16,022 nt of DNA from Bacteroidota bacterium (GTDB lineage: Bacteria > Bacteroidota > Bacteroidia > Chitinophagales > Saprospiraceae). The stretch is from NCBI GenBank assembly GCA_029573365.1, contig JAKQGD010000153.1:1-16022 (forward strand), in the 5' to 3' direction. The stretch's first letter is position 1, and each line of letters opens with the position of its first letter. This document shows, one piece after another, positions 1 to 7,850 of this stretch. The notes beneath the pieces are model-generated. The model made no database searches, was not told where the DNA came from, and was given only the letters and a program-made list of their open reading frames with translations. Made by a program: the position numbers and the translations under genes.

Positions 1-82
1 TGTTTAATTAGTTAATAATATCCAAATATAAGGACTTCTTTCTAAAAGCCAAAATATTTTGATGTTTATTTTGTGCAAGTTT

Positions 83-122
83 AAAATAAAAAAGCCTCAC
101 TACCATATGGGCAATGAGGCTT
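83..122 (-). terminator. Intrinsic terminator of the dockerin/T9SS surface protein gene
   Basis: On the minus strand an 8-bp perfect stem (AAGCCTCA at 122-115 pairing with TGAGGCTT at 99-92) encloses a 15-base loop and runs into a T-rich tract (positions 93-83, interrupted by one A). The loop itself contains the self-complementary CCATATGG (103-110). It lies 32 bases past the stop codon of the gene ending at 154. The plus-strand orientation has no T-run after the stem, so it acts on minus-strand transcription only. Confidence 0.85.
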
Positions 123-153
123 CAAAGGGGAAATTGATATAATTTTCAGCTCG

Positions 154-2355
154 TCATCTGATTCTGACTGCGGTGCCCGTCTCAGTCCTGCCACCTGTGG
201 TCCATCTATAGACAATCAGCCCATACGGCAAAGCATGGGTCGGTATTTTTACCGTGTTGGACCCCCTGACCAGGTGGTATTGTTTTTGGATCAGTCTCTG
301 ACCGTTGCTGTTGTAAATTTCGAGCAAGGATTCTGACGCTTCCGGTACGGAAATTTCAAAATGCAGGTCATCTGCAAATGGATTTGGATAGGCTTTTATC
401 CCAAACATCGTGAGGCTTCGCGATTCTGTGTTTTGGGGCACCAAAGATCCCGGGTCGACAGAAATATTTCCTTTTTTCACTGCAATGAAATGAACTGCAG
501 GATCGGGCTTAGGTATCGAGTCGAGGGTGACCGTAAGGGGCACTGTGCCGGTAAGTACATCCTCAGGGTGGGCAAAGGTGGCACGTGCATCCAGCAGATA
601 CCACTGGTGGCTGCCCGGCAGTTGCTGGCTCTGGCCTGTAACAAAAGCCATAAGCAGATTCTGGTCCGCTACGTCTATTTTTCCATCCTCATTGATGTCT
701 GATGCCAGATACTGGTAATATGACTGGAAGGTCACCTCGCCCAGAAGGAATTTGGTCAGGAGTTCTACGTCTTTGTTGTCAATAAAACGTCTCACATCGT
801 CAGTATAGGTGGCCGTCAGGTCCACCACTTTGTTGTACACACCAATGCTGTCGATTTTATATCTTCCGGTACTATCAGTAACGGCTGTTTTCTGGATGTA
901 GGTGACCGTAGAGTCAATGTGCTCTGTGATCTTTTTTACCAGGATGTACCTGTACAACTTATAGCCTGAGAGGTTGATAAAGGAGTCAAGCTGAAGTTCC
1001 TCGGTGGTGTCTCTGGTGATCTGGTAACTTTTGATGGCGTCCCTGTATTTCATGGTGACTGCGGCCCCGGAGAGAGGGGTGTCCGTCAGGCTCGCTACAA
1101 GGCCTGCAACCCTGTGTACGGAATCTACCGGCGGAGGCAGCGGATGGCAATCGGGAATATTGGCACCGTTGTTCTGTATAATCACTTCTACGAGGCAGTA
1201 ATTCTGGGCTCCTTTGGAATCGGTGACCCACATTTCTACCAGGTTTTTGCCTATGTTGTCGCAAGTAAACACCTTGGCAGTATGGGTGACATCTTTAGAA
1301 AATGAAAACTTAAGCGGTCCGTAGCCGCAGGCAGATTTGCTGCCCTTGTCGAGGTCCTTGGCCCAAATCTCCACCATGCCATCGTCTACTTTGCCATCGT
1401 TGTCTGTATCTATGCCCATAAGTGCTGTAGTGATGGTGCCCAGGCAATAGGGCACAGGCTTTGAAGCATTGACCACCACGACGTTTGTTGTACATGTTTT
1501 TGTCTTGTTACATCCGTATTTTACGGACCAGGTCACTTTGGTGGTCCCAATGGGATAGGTGCCGGAGATGTCATTTCCCTTGGATGTGGAATAAGGCGAA
1601 TTGTTGGTTACGGCAAATTCCCCGCCGCAGACACTCGGGTCGATCATCAGTGGCGGCACAATGACCTGTGCGTTTTTGCAGTTAAATGAATTGACAGTAA
1701 TCTCAGCCGGACAGGTTACTTCAGGTGGGGTCTTGCTGATGATGTAAATCCACTGCACGTGAGTGTACATACCTGCTCCGCTGCCATAGTCATAAGAACA
1801 CCAGTCCATAACCTTCCAGGTACGCATTATTTTTTTGCATTGACTGTTGACGGTAAAGGTCATATCGCTGTATGATTTGCCGAGCATGGTGCACTGGCTT
1901 GGTGCCCATGTAGGATAGTTGTACGGCGGTGACAGCTGGTTTGGATTGGTATTGGGATTGCAACCTTCGAGTTCGAGGTCCTCAGGCCACGTGATGCCCG
2001 GTCCACCCGAGCCGGTGGCTGTCACATATATGGTTTGTGTACACGAATGCCACTGCCAGTTGTAGTCTTCGACCATCCACGTACGTGTGATGGTGCCTGT
2101 ATTGCAACTGTTGAGGTAATAATGTACGGAGGGAGCACCTGCAGAATAGGTGTAGGGTCCGTAGGTATAAGTGGCATTTCCGTATATGGAAAGATTCCAC
2201 AGCTCGGCGGTACACGATACTGTAACGTTTGGCGGACAGTTAAGAGTGAAGGTCCATTCAGGACTTGTTTTGGCATCCGCATTGATATAAAAAATGCTCC
2301 ATAATGCCATGACCAGAGACCATGCCCTTAATACGGGGGGTAAAGATGTTTTCAT
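154..2355 (-). CDS. Secreted Cys-rich surface protein with dockerin-like domain and T9SS sorting domain
   Basis: This 733-aa protein is probably exported by Sec and then anchored or released by the type IX system; no enzymatic domain is visible. Residues 1-29 look like a signal peptide. Residues 33-300 form Cys-rich beta modules of the HYR-like kind common in Saprospiria surface proteins (motifs such as NCPPNVTVSC near 39-48). Asp-rich DTDNDGKVDDG (316-326) resembles a thrombospondin-3-type calcium loop. Residues 414-520 fit a carboxypeptidase-regulatory-like beta-sandwich (TDSTGRYKI at 493-501). Residues 516-575 resemble a dockerin type I unit, with the calcium loop DINEDGKIDVAD at 553-564. 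The C-terminus (650-733) is a T9SS type A sorting domain starting AYPNPFADDLHFE. The ATG at 2355 gives a proper signal peptide, and a -7 box lies 45 bases upstream. It is monocistronic, with its own terminator. A role in adhesion or matrix binding is inference. Confidence 0.85.
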   Translation of the reverse strand: MKTSLPPVLRAWSLVMALWSIFYINADAKTSPEWTFTLNCPPNVTVSCTAELWNLSIYGNATYTYGPYTYSAGAPSVHYYLNSCNTGTITRTWMVEDYNWQWHSCTQTIYVTATGSGGPGITWPEDLELEGCNPNTNPNQLSPPYNYPTWAPSQCTMLGKSYSDMTFTVNSQCKKIMRTWKVMDWCSYDYGSGAGMYTHVQWIYIISKTPPEVTCPAEITVNSFNCKNAQVIVPPLMIDPSVCGGEFAVTNNSPYSTSKGNDISGTYPIGTTKVTWSVKYGCNKTKTCTTNVVVVNASKPVPYCLGTITTALMGIDTDNDGKVDDGMVEIWAKDLDKGSKSACGYGPLKFSFSKDVTHTAKVFTCDNIGKNLVEMWVTDSKGAQNYCLVEVIIQNNGANIPDCHPLPPPVDSVHRVAGLVASLTDTPLSGAAVTMKYRDAIKSYQITRDTTEELQLDSFINLSGYKLYRYILVKKITEHIDSTVTYIQKTAVTDSTGRYKIDSIGVYNKVVDLTATYTDDVRRFIDNKDVELLTKFLLGEVTFQSYYQYLASDINEDGKIDVADQNLLMAFVTGQSQQLPGSHQWYLLDARATFAHPEDVLTGTVPLTVTLDSIPKPDPAVHFIAVKKGNISVDPGSLVPQNTESRSLTMFGIKAYPNPFADDLHFEISVPEASESLLEIYNSNGQRLIQKQYHLVRGSNTVKIPTHALPYGLIVYRWTTGGRTETGTAVRIR

Positions 2356-2399
2356 TCTTTTGAGACTTTTGTTAAATAATAACAGTTTACATATTACAA

Positions 2400-2407
2400 C
2401 AAAAGTA
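2400..2407 (-). promoter_or_regulatory. Bacteroidota-type -7 box for the dockerin/T9SS gene
   Basis: The minus strand reads TACTTTTG, a full match to the Bacteroidota consensus TAnnTTTG, ending 45 bases before the ATG at 2355. No clear TTG element lies at the usual -33 distance, so the call rests on the -7 motif and its position. Confidence 0.45.
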
Positions 2408-2526
2408 CATGTATTTTAAATTGAATGTATGTAGTTTATGCAATAATTTTCAAAAATTGGGTGTAAACCCTAAAATTTAAGTGTTGATTTACAAGAATTT
2501 ATAGTTTAGGTTAAATTTTAATATGT

Positions 2527-2551
2527 TTAAAAAAAAACAGATAATTGTTTA
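2527..2551 (-). terminator. Possible weak intrinsic terminator of the small membrane protein gene
   Basis: On the minus strand a 5-bp stem (AAACA at 2550-2546 with TGTTT at 2539-2535, 6-base loop) leads straight into a run of T (2537-2529). It starts 14 bases past the stop codon at 2565. The stem has only one G-C pair, so this may be no more than AT-rich sequence. Confidence 0.3.
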
Positions 2552-2564
2552 GAATTTTTAAGGT

Positions 2565-2798
2565 TTATCGGGTAAAAACGTACCAGATGACGTAGATCCA
2601 GCCTAAAAATGCGTGGAGGATGGCCCACAGTACGGATTTGTTGCGTGACCAGGAGGCGACCACTGCCAGGACAGAACCCAGGCCTATGCCTCCTTTGAAG
2701 CCATTGCTTGCCAGTATCGGACCGTATCCCTGGCTGTTGGCCATACTTAACACAAAAAACATAAGGACCAGGACAAGTAGGGTTTTTCGGATTTGCAT
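2565..2798 (-). CDS. Small membrane protein, function unknown
   Basis: A 77-aa protein with a hydrophobic N-terminus (residues 1-23, a likely signal peptide or first helix ending near MANSQG). A Gly-rich second hydrophobic stretch (about 35-49, GGIGLGSVLAVVASW) follows, then a short basic linker (SRNKS), then an aromatic C-terminal helix (about 55-75, with LGWIYVIWYVF). Signs that it is real: coherent hydrophobic segments, an ATG start, a TAnnTTTG box 42 bases upstream and a possible terminator downstream. The pattern resembles short Bacteroidota membrane proteins I have seen annotated as hypothetical; the GW(I)-aromatic tail vaguely recalls YqaE/Pmp3 proteolipids, but I would not assign it there. 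A 101-aa frame overlapping the same strand lacks these properties and was not chosen. Confidence 0.75.
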   Translation of the reverse strand: MQIRKTLLVLVLMFFVLSMANSQGYGPILASNGFKGGIGLGSVLAVVASWSRNKSVLWAILHAFLGWIYVIWYVFTR

Positions 2799-2840
2799 GA
2801 TGGTAACATTTGTGTAAATGGAATAAAATCAAACTACAAC

Positions 2841-2848
2841 CAAAGATA
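2841..2848 (-). promoter_or_regulatory. Bacteroidota-type -7 box for the small membrane protein gene
   Basis: The minus strand reads TATCTTTG, an exact TAnnTTTG match, 42 bases upstream of the ATG at 2798. This nearly equals the spacing seen for the gene at 154-2355. No convincing -33 TTG is visible. Confidence 0.5.
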
Positions 2849-2979
2849 TAGACATTTTAATGAATCTTGCTGGCATTTCTACATTAGAAAACGCCAAAAC
2901 AATCCCGGCAAGACAATATATGACGCCGGCAAATAAGACCATAAATCAAGGAATCAACAAAAGTGAAGAAGAAAAGAAG

Positions 2980-3053
2980 TCGGGACGACTGGATTCGAAC
3001 CAGCGACCACTAGCACCCCATGCTAGTACGCTACCAGGCTGCGCTACGTCCCG
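2980..3053 (-). tRNA. tRNA-Pro(GGG)
   Basis: The minus strand folds into a full cloverleaf of 74 nt. The acceptor stem CGGGACG pairs with CGTCCCG, with discriminator A at 2980. The D arm is GCGC/GCGT with loop AGCCTGGTA. The anticodon stem is CTAGC/GCTAG with loop ATGGGGT, which gives anticodon GGG after the invariant T33. The variable loop is TGGTC, and the T arm is GCTGG-TTCGAAT-CCAGT with a terminal G-U pair. The C1-G72 first pair and G37 are typical of bacterial tRNA-Pro. It decodes CCC (and CCU by wobble). The 3' CCA is not encoded, so it must be added after transcription. Confidence 0.97.
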
Positions 3054-3061
3054 AGACGCGG

Positions 3062-3069
3062 CAAAATTA
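3062..3069 (-). promoter_or_regulatory. Probable -7 box for tRNA-Pro
   Basis: The minus strand reads TAATTTTG, an exact TAnnTTTG match, ending 8 bases before the mature 5' end of the tRNA at 3053. A TTG occurs about 23 bases further upstream on the same strand, slightly far for a -33 element. The leader would be very short. Confidence 0.45.
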
Positions 3070-3209
3070 AGATTAATTTTGGCATTATTTATCAAGTATC
3101 GGCAAATTTTAAGAATTTTACACCGCGGCAGCCAAATTGGCCGTAAGGCAATAAATCAACAGGCTCAAATCACATATTATTACAATTAAATAGTTTACAT
3201 ATATACAAT

Positions 3210-4835
3210 TTGTTTAATAAATTGAAAATAAAAAGTCCCCGTTATACCACTTATCTAGCATCAATGGTGATTTTATCATGGCTGCTTTACACCATATTAA
3301 CCTACGACCCGGAGTGGAACAAGACCTACCCTGCCACACAGGGAAATACGGTAACCGTCTTTTTGATTGATGGTTTGTCCTCAGAAATATTTGTGCGGGA
3401 GATGAATGCGGGGCTTCTTCCCAATCTGAAGGCTCTGGCCGACGGAGGCACTTATGTCAGGCAGGGAATATGCAGTTTTCCTACGATGACAGGCTACGGA
3501 TATTATCCGTTTATCACCGGCAAAGATGCACCGGAAAGCGGCATACTGGGACTCAGATGGTTTGACAGAAAAAGGCAAATCGGCAGTTTCCGCAATTATG
3601 TAGGCAGGACCAATATCAGGATGAACGAAGATCTGACCGACAGCCTGCAAAATATATTTGAGCAGTCAAAACCGTACTACACGGCCTCTATCAATACGTT
3701 TATGAACAAGGGAGTAACCCACAACATAAAAACCGGGTGGGAACACACGACAGCCAAGTACGCAGACATGACACTTTTCCGCTGGCTGAGGGCCATACCT
3801 CTGGTGGGCCAAAAACTGGCACCCGACCACTTTGAGCACGAAACGAGGGCCATGGACCTGGCAGTACGTCAATTACAGAAAAACCCCAAAGTACACTGGG
3901 TTACCTTTCCGTCGCCTGATGCTTCAAACCACGTGCACGGGACAGATACCACATATAGCCTTCTTTTGCACCACATAGATTCACTGATAGGCGGGTATGT
4001 GGCTGTAGCCCAAAAACTGGGACAAGGCAGGAACCGGATGATCGCAGTGGTCTCAGACCATGGAGTCAGTGATGTAACCGAAAATCTCGACTTTTGCGGA
4101 TGGCTTCAACAGGAAACGGGGTTGGTGACAGAAAGGGGAAAATCCATTAATCTGATGACATCAAAACTGGATGAGCCGATAGAAAGCTACCAGTCACTGG
4201 ATGGATATTTTGTCATCAACGGAAATCTGGCAGGTTATCTTTATATGAAAACTCCCGGCTTGCCGCCGAATGTTGCATGGGCTGAAAATTTAACTCCTGA
4301 GCTACTGGAATCGTATCCGGGCCCAAAAGGAAAAACCGACATCCCAAAAATATTATCCGAAAATCCGCAAATAGAGTTGGTGGTTTACCGAGGTACCTCG
4401 GGCCACATCACCGTGAGAAACGGACGAAACAAAGCTGAAATCATGGCCGATACTGCAGGAAGGCTGATATACCACCCTTTGGAGGGAAATCCACTGATGT
4501 ATCCCACGCATCTACACCATGTTGCTCTGGAAAACTCAGAATGGCTCGACAAAACGCTCAGCACACCGTTTCCTTATGGGCTGGTGAGGATATATAGCCT
4601 GATGAATCATAAAAGCATGGGCGATGTGGTCATTACCAGCAGAAAAGGTGTCGACCTTGCCCACGACTATGAGTTGTTTGTCCACAACTACAAGGGCGGC
4701 CACGGCGGACTCAGAAAAGAGATTATCTCTGTACCGTTTATCTATAAAAAACCGGGATCAAAACCACTGATTGCCAATGGTATGCCTAATGAGGACCTGG
4801 GCCGGATCATCGTCAGACACCTGGCCGGTGATTAG
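3210..4835 (+). CDS. Membrane-anchored alkaline phosphatase superfamily protein (type I phosphodiesterase/nucleotide pyrophosphatase-like)
   Basis: A 541-aa predicted metal-dependent hydrolase of phosphate mono- or diesters, held at the membrane by one N-terminal helix (about residues 15-32) with the catalytic domain outside the cytoplasm. The two-zinc site of the family can be read in order: Asp54 in FLIDG, a nucleophile Thr in SFPTMTGYG (Thr92 or Thr94), Asp237 and His241 in PDASNHVHG, Asp283-His284 in VSDHG, and His498 in the C-terminal GHGGL. With every metal ligand present it should be active; the substrate cannot be read from sequence. No ATG precedes the membrane helix. TTG at 3210 gives a basic N-terminus before the helix and is preferred; TTG at 3222 is possible, and ATG at 3264 would start inside the hydrophobic stretch. 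It is transcribed alone, with 177 bases before the next gene. Confidence 0.85.
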   Translation: MFNKLKIKSPRYTTYLASMVILSWLLYTILTYDPEWNKTYPATQGNTVTVFLIDGLSSEIFVREMNAGLLPNLKALADGGTYVRQGICSFPTMTGYGYYPFITGKDAPESGILGLRWFDRKRQIGSFRNYVGRTNIRMNEDLTDSLQNIFEQSKPYYTASINTFMNKGVTHNIKTGWEHTTAKYADMTLFRWLRAIPLVGQKLAPDHFEHETRAMDLAVRQLQKNPKVHWVTFPSPDASNHVHGTDTTYSLLLHHIDSLIGGYVAVAQKLGQGRNRMIAVVSDHGVSDVTENLDFCGWLQQETGLVTERGKSINLMTSKLDEPIESYQSLDGYFVINGNLAGYLYMKTPGLPPNVAWAENLTPELLESYPGPKGKTDIPKILSENPQIELVVYRGTSGHITVRNGRNKAEIMADTAGRLIYHPLEGNPLMYPTHLHHVALENSEWLDKTLSTPFPYGLVRIYSLMNHKSMGDVVITSRKGVDLAHDYELFVHNYKGGHGGLRKEIISVPFIYKKPGSKPLIANGMPNEDLGRIIVRHLAGD

Positions 4836-5012
4836 TTAAAATTGCTTTTTATTTGCGTTCTAACCGAGTCTACATTAAGTCATCTTTATTCGTAAAAAAA
4901 TGCCGGTTGGTCGATTTAAACCGATGTTTGTCTTATTTATTATGACCGATGCAACAAAACTGAAATATTTGTGTCTTTAAGTTCGCTCTGTATTTTTATC
5001 AACAAAACAATT

Positions 5013-7448
5013 ATGTCGAAATTTTTATCTACCGCTGCATTCCTGCTTTTATCTGCAATTTTTACTCTTTGTCATGCACAAGGATTGTCGATTTCCGGTA
5101 CCATCGAGGACGAAAAAGGAGAAGGTGTACCATTTGCAACCATCATATTAAAGTCAGCTGCAGATTCCAGCATGATTAAAGCGGATGTAACAACAGAAAC
5201 AGGCAACTTTATTTTTGAAAGACTCAAACCTGGTAAATATTTTGCAGAAGCCAGTTATCTAGGGCTTACTGAAAACAGGTCAGACATCATAGAAATCGAA
5301 GAAAAATCCAAAACATTGCCGGCCATAGTCCTCAAAGAAAATGCAAAACAGCTGGACGAGGTGGTGGTTGCGGCACAACGGTCTCTTATAGAAGTAAAAG
5401 CAGACAGAACCGTCTTTAATGTACAGGGAACCATAAACTCTGCGGGAGATAACGGGCTCAGCCTTCTCAGAAAGGCTCCCGGCGTCCTGGTGGACAACAA
5501 CAACAGCATTTCAGTGCTGGGCCGTGCAGGCGTAATGATCTACGTTGACGGCAAAAGAGTGCCTCTGACAGGAGATGACCTTTCGAGCTATCTGGAAAAT
5601 CTTACTTCAGAGCAAATAGATAAAATAGATATAATCACCAATCCCGGCTCCCGTTATGAAGCACAGGGCAATGCGGGTATCATAGATATCAGACTCAAAA
5701 AAGATAAAAACCTGGGAGCCAACGGATCCGTAAGTTCTACCATCGGTCACGGAAGATATACTACCGGAAATCTCAATGCCAATGGAAATTACAGGAATAA
5801 AAATCTTAATGCTTTCGGCGGAGTCGGTGTCAATAAAGGCACAAGATGGAACGAAATGATTTTTGACACTTACCAGAACGGCATCAGACTGGACGAAACA
5901 AACAGGTCCACGCATGACTTTGACGGAATAAACGGAAGATGGGGTACTGACTTTTTTATCAACAAAAAAAGTACAATAGGATTTCTTGTAAGTGGGCAGG
6001 TTTTTAATGCAGAAAATGCAAGCAACAACAGAACAGCCATCTCCGCGGAAAGCAGCCCAACTGCCATTGACAGCGTACTCACAGCACCCAATACCTCAGA
6101 AAACAAAAGAAAACAAGCCACTTTTAATGTAAATTATGCTTTTGAGTCAGGAAAAAACAGACTCAATATTGATGCCGATTATGGTGCTTTTAGAAATGAG
6201 GCCGATCATTTTCAGCCCAATTATTACTACAACCCTACAGAAACTGCAGTCATAAGTGAAAACATAAATGAATACAACACCCCAGTTAAAATAGATATTT
6301 CTACAGCCAAGGCAGATTACGAGACAGAGATTTTTGGCGGAAGCCTCGGAATAGGTACAAAATTCAGCAATGTAAAAACCGACAATACCTTTTTGTTTTA
6401 CAATATCGACAACAATATTTCCACCAGAAACGACAGGCGGTCCAATCAATTTAAATATGCAGAAAATGTCCTGGCAGGTTATGTAAATTATGCAAAAAAT
6501 CTGACCGGAAAGTGGAATGCATCAGCCGGCTTGAGGGTGGAAAATACAGATGCCACCGGCGACCTGATAGCTTTTCTCCCTGAGCTTGAGGAAGCACCTG
6601 TGGATTTTAATTATACCAGCTTTTTTCCTTCCGCAGGACTTACATATCAGCATAAGCCTGAACACGTATTTTCTATCAATTATGGCCGCCGTATCAACAG
6701 GCCGGATTATAATGTCCTCAATCCATTCAGAGAGCAGCTCAGCGAATTGTCTTACAGCAAAGGCAATAAATTCCTGCAGCCCGAAATAGTCAACAATATA
6801 GAACTGGGATACACTTTAAATTACAGATATACCTTTAAACTCGCATACAGCAATACTTCCAATCAAATCACACGCCTCATAGGGCCTGACGAAATAGACC
6901 CACGTGCCGGGTTTATAAGCTGGGACAATCTTGCCACACAAAAACTGTACAGTGCCAATATTTCTTTACCTGTAGATATCACCAAATGGTGGAATGCCTA
7001 TATGAATTTTTCTGCTTCTTACACGGACAATCAGGCGGATTACGGAGACGGAAAGGTAGTGGATGTGCAGGCAGGATCGTACAACTTATATCAGCAGCAT
7101 ACATTTAAACTTGGCAACAAGTGGAAAGGCGAAATCTCAGGGTGGTACAGCGGTCCCGGAGTATGGGGTGGTGTATTTCTGTACGACCCAAGTTATAGTC
7201 TGAATCTAGGCTTGCAACGCAAGTTTTTAAATGAAAAAATGAATGTCAGGATAAGTGCAGGGGATATCACCTATCAGTCAGGATGGAGCGGTGTATCTAA
7301 ATTCAACGGGCAGGTGGGTTATGGCCGTGGCAACTGGGACAGCAGGAGGGCTTCAATCAGCATAAGCTATGATCTGGGCAATAGCAATGTAAAATCCAGA
7401 AAAAGGAACACAGGCATCGAGGACGAAAGCAAAAGGGTGGGCGGATAA
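5013..7448 (+). CDS. Outer-membrane beta-barrel protein, TonB-receptor-like (CarboxypepD_reg + plug + OMP_b-brl_3 type)
   Basis: An 811-aa outer-membrane protein. Residues 1-23 are a signal peptide ending CHAQ. Residues 24-105 form a CarboxypepD_reg-like domain (SISGTIEDEKGEGVPFATI, TTETGNFIFERLKPGKY). LDEVVVAAQ at 114-122 and a plug-like domain follow to about 230 (LLRKAPGV, VMIYVDGKRVPLTG, IDIITNPGSRYEAQGNAGII). The rest is a long series of alternating amphipathic strands, the beta-barrel. The C-terminus (SISYDLG then GIEDESKRVGG) has the basic/acidic tail typical of the Bacteroidota OMP_b-brl_3 family, which is related to TonB receptors but separate from SusC. The reading frame is open back to GTG 4971, but ATG 5013 starts exactly at the signal peptide, and a near-match -7 sequence (AATATTTG, 4964-4971) would overlap the GTG. 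No SusD-like partner is adjacent; the ligand is unknown. Confidence 0.88.
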   Translation: MSKFLSTAAFLLLSAIFTLCHAQGLSISGTIEDEKGEGVPFATIILKSAADSSMIKADVTTETGNFIFERLKPGKYFAEASYLGLTENRSDIIEIEEKSKTLPAIVLKENAKQLDEVVVAAQRSLIEVKADRTVFNVQGTINSAGDNGLSLLRKAPGVLVDNNNSISVLGRAGVMIYVDGKRVPLTGDDLSSYLENLTSEQIDKIDIITNPGSRYEAQGNAGIIDIRLKKDKNLGANGSVSSTIGHGRYTTGNLNANGNYRNKNLNAFGGVGVNKGTRWNEMIFDTYQNGIRLDETNRSTHDFDGINGRWGTDFFINKKSTIGFLVSGQVFNAENASNNRTAISAESSPTAIDSVLTAPNTSENKRKQATFNVNYAFESGKNRLNIDADYGAFRNEADHFQPNYYYNPTETAVISENINEYNTPVKIDISTAKADYETEIFGGSLGIGTKFSNVKTDNTFLFYNIDNNISTRNDRRSNQFKYAENVLAGYVNYAKNLTGKWNASAGLRVENTDATGDLIAFLPELEEAPVDFNYTSFFPSAGLTYQHKPEHVFSINYGRRINRPDYNVLNPFREQLSELSYSKGNKFLQPEIVNNIELGYTLNYRYTFKLAYSNTSNQITRLIGPDEIDPRAGFISWDNLATQKLYSANISLPVDITKWWNAYMNFSASYTDNQADYGDGKVVDVQAGSYNLYQQHTFKLGNKWKGEISGWYSGPGVWGGVFLYDPSYSLNLGLQRKFLNEKMNVRISAGDITYQSGWSGVSKFNGQVGYGRGNWDSRRASISISYDLGNSNVKSRKRNTGIEDESKRVGG

Positions 7449-7508
7449 GAAACTTCGAGAAGCAGTTTTAATTATTCTTTGTTTGTAGTATTTTTTGCCA
7501 TTGGGATA

Positions 7509-7850
7509 TTATCCTGCTTCCGGCAATATATCCTGCTCAAAGGGCCGGTCAGCAATGTAAAAAAACAAGGCCATAACAGCCGATAATATGAGATAGAGAA
7601 TCACGACAACGGTGGCTCCATTAAAAAGTGTCCCGGCATGGAACCATTGTCCATGATTGGAATAAATGAGCCATAGGCCTAGAGCCAGTTTTACTGATTC
7701 TGCCACGGGTCCGGCCAAGCTGCCATCCATTAGGCTGGTATATGCAAAGATGGTGACAAAAACAAATATGCCATACATGATGAGTGCGGAAGGACTGATG
7801 TCCCCCACACTGTTTAGAAGATGAAGGGTAAACGCCAGAGTGACTACCAT
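7509..7850 (-). CDS. C-terminal membrane fragment of the frameshifted alkylglycerol-monooxygenase-like hydroxylase
   Basis: A 113-aa hydrophobic fragment from ATG 7850, with about three further membrane segments (near residues 21-41, 50-65 and 77-99). In the same frame the sequence stays open back to a TGA at 7917-7919 and encodes EFFDFFKWYVSIQ just before the ATG. That reads as the natural continuation of the upstream histidine-box protein, so this is most likely its C-terminal third, put out of frame by one base. Homologues of the AGMO/TMEM195 type carry such a C-terminal membrane region. The ATG overlaps the upstream stop region (ATGGTAG), so translation by re-initiation as a separate polypeptide is possible but less likely than a frameshift or an assembly error. 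Confidence 0.7.
   Translation of the reverse strand: MVVTLAFTLHLLNSVGDISPSALIMYGIFVFVTIFAYTSLMDGSLAGPVAESVKLALGLWLIYSNHGQWFHAGTLFNGATVVVILYLILSAVMALFFYIADRPFEQDILPEAG

Noticed and set aside
1..82. Left-edge AT-rich sequence.
   Set aside because: It holds no open frame, repeat or clear promoter that I can support; it is probably intergenic.
2860..3189. A 109-residue plus-strand open frame containing GRLDSNQRPLAPHAS.
   Set aside because: This is the well-known false protein made by translating the antisense of a tRNA; it lies exactly over tRNA-Pro and has no other support.
4971..5012. GTG start giving 14 extra residues on the outer-membrane barrel protein.
   Set aside because: The extension precedes a perfect signal peptide that begins at ATG 5013, and the GTG overlaps a likely -7 box.
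7450..7469. Possible terminator hairpin (AAACT/AGTTT, 9-base loop) after the barrel protein.
   Set aside because: The stem has only one G-C pair and is followed by a mixed AT sequence rather than a T-run, so it is too weak to call.
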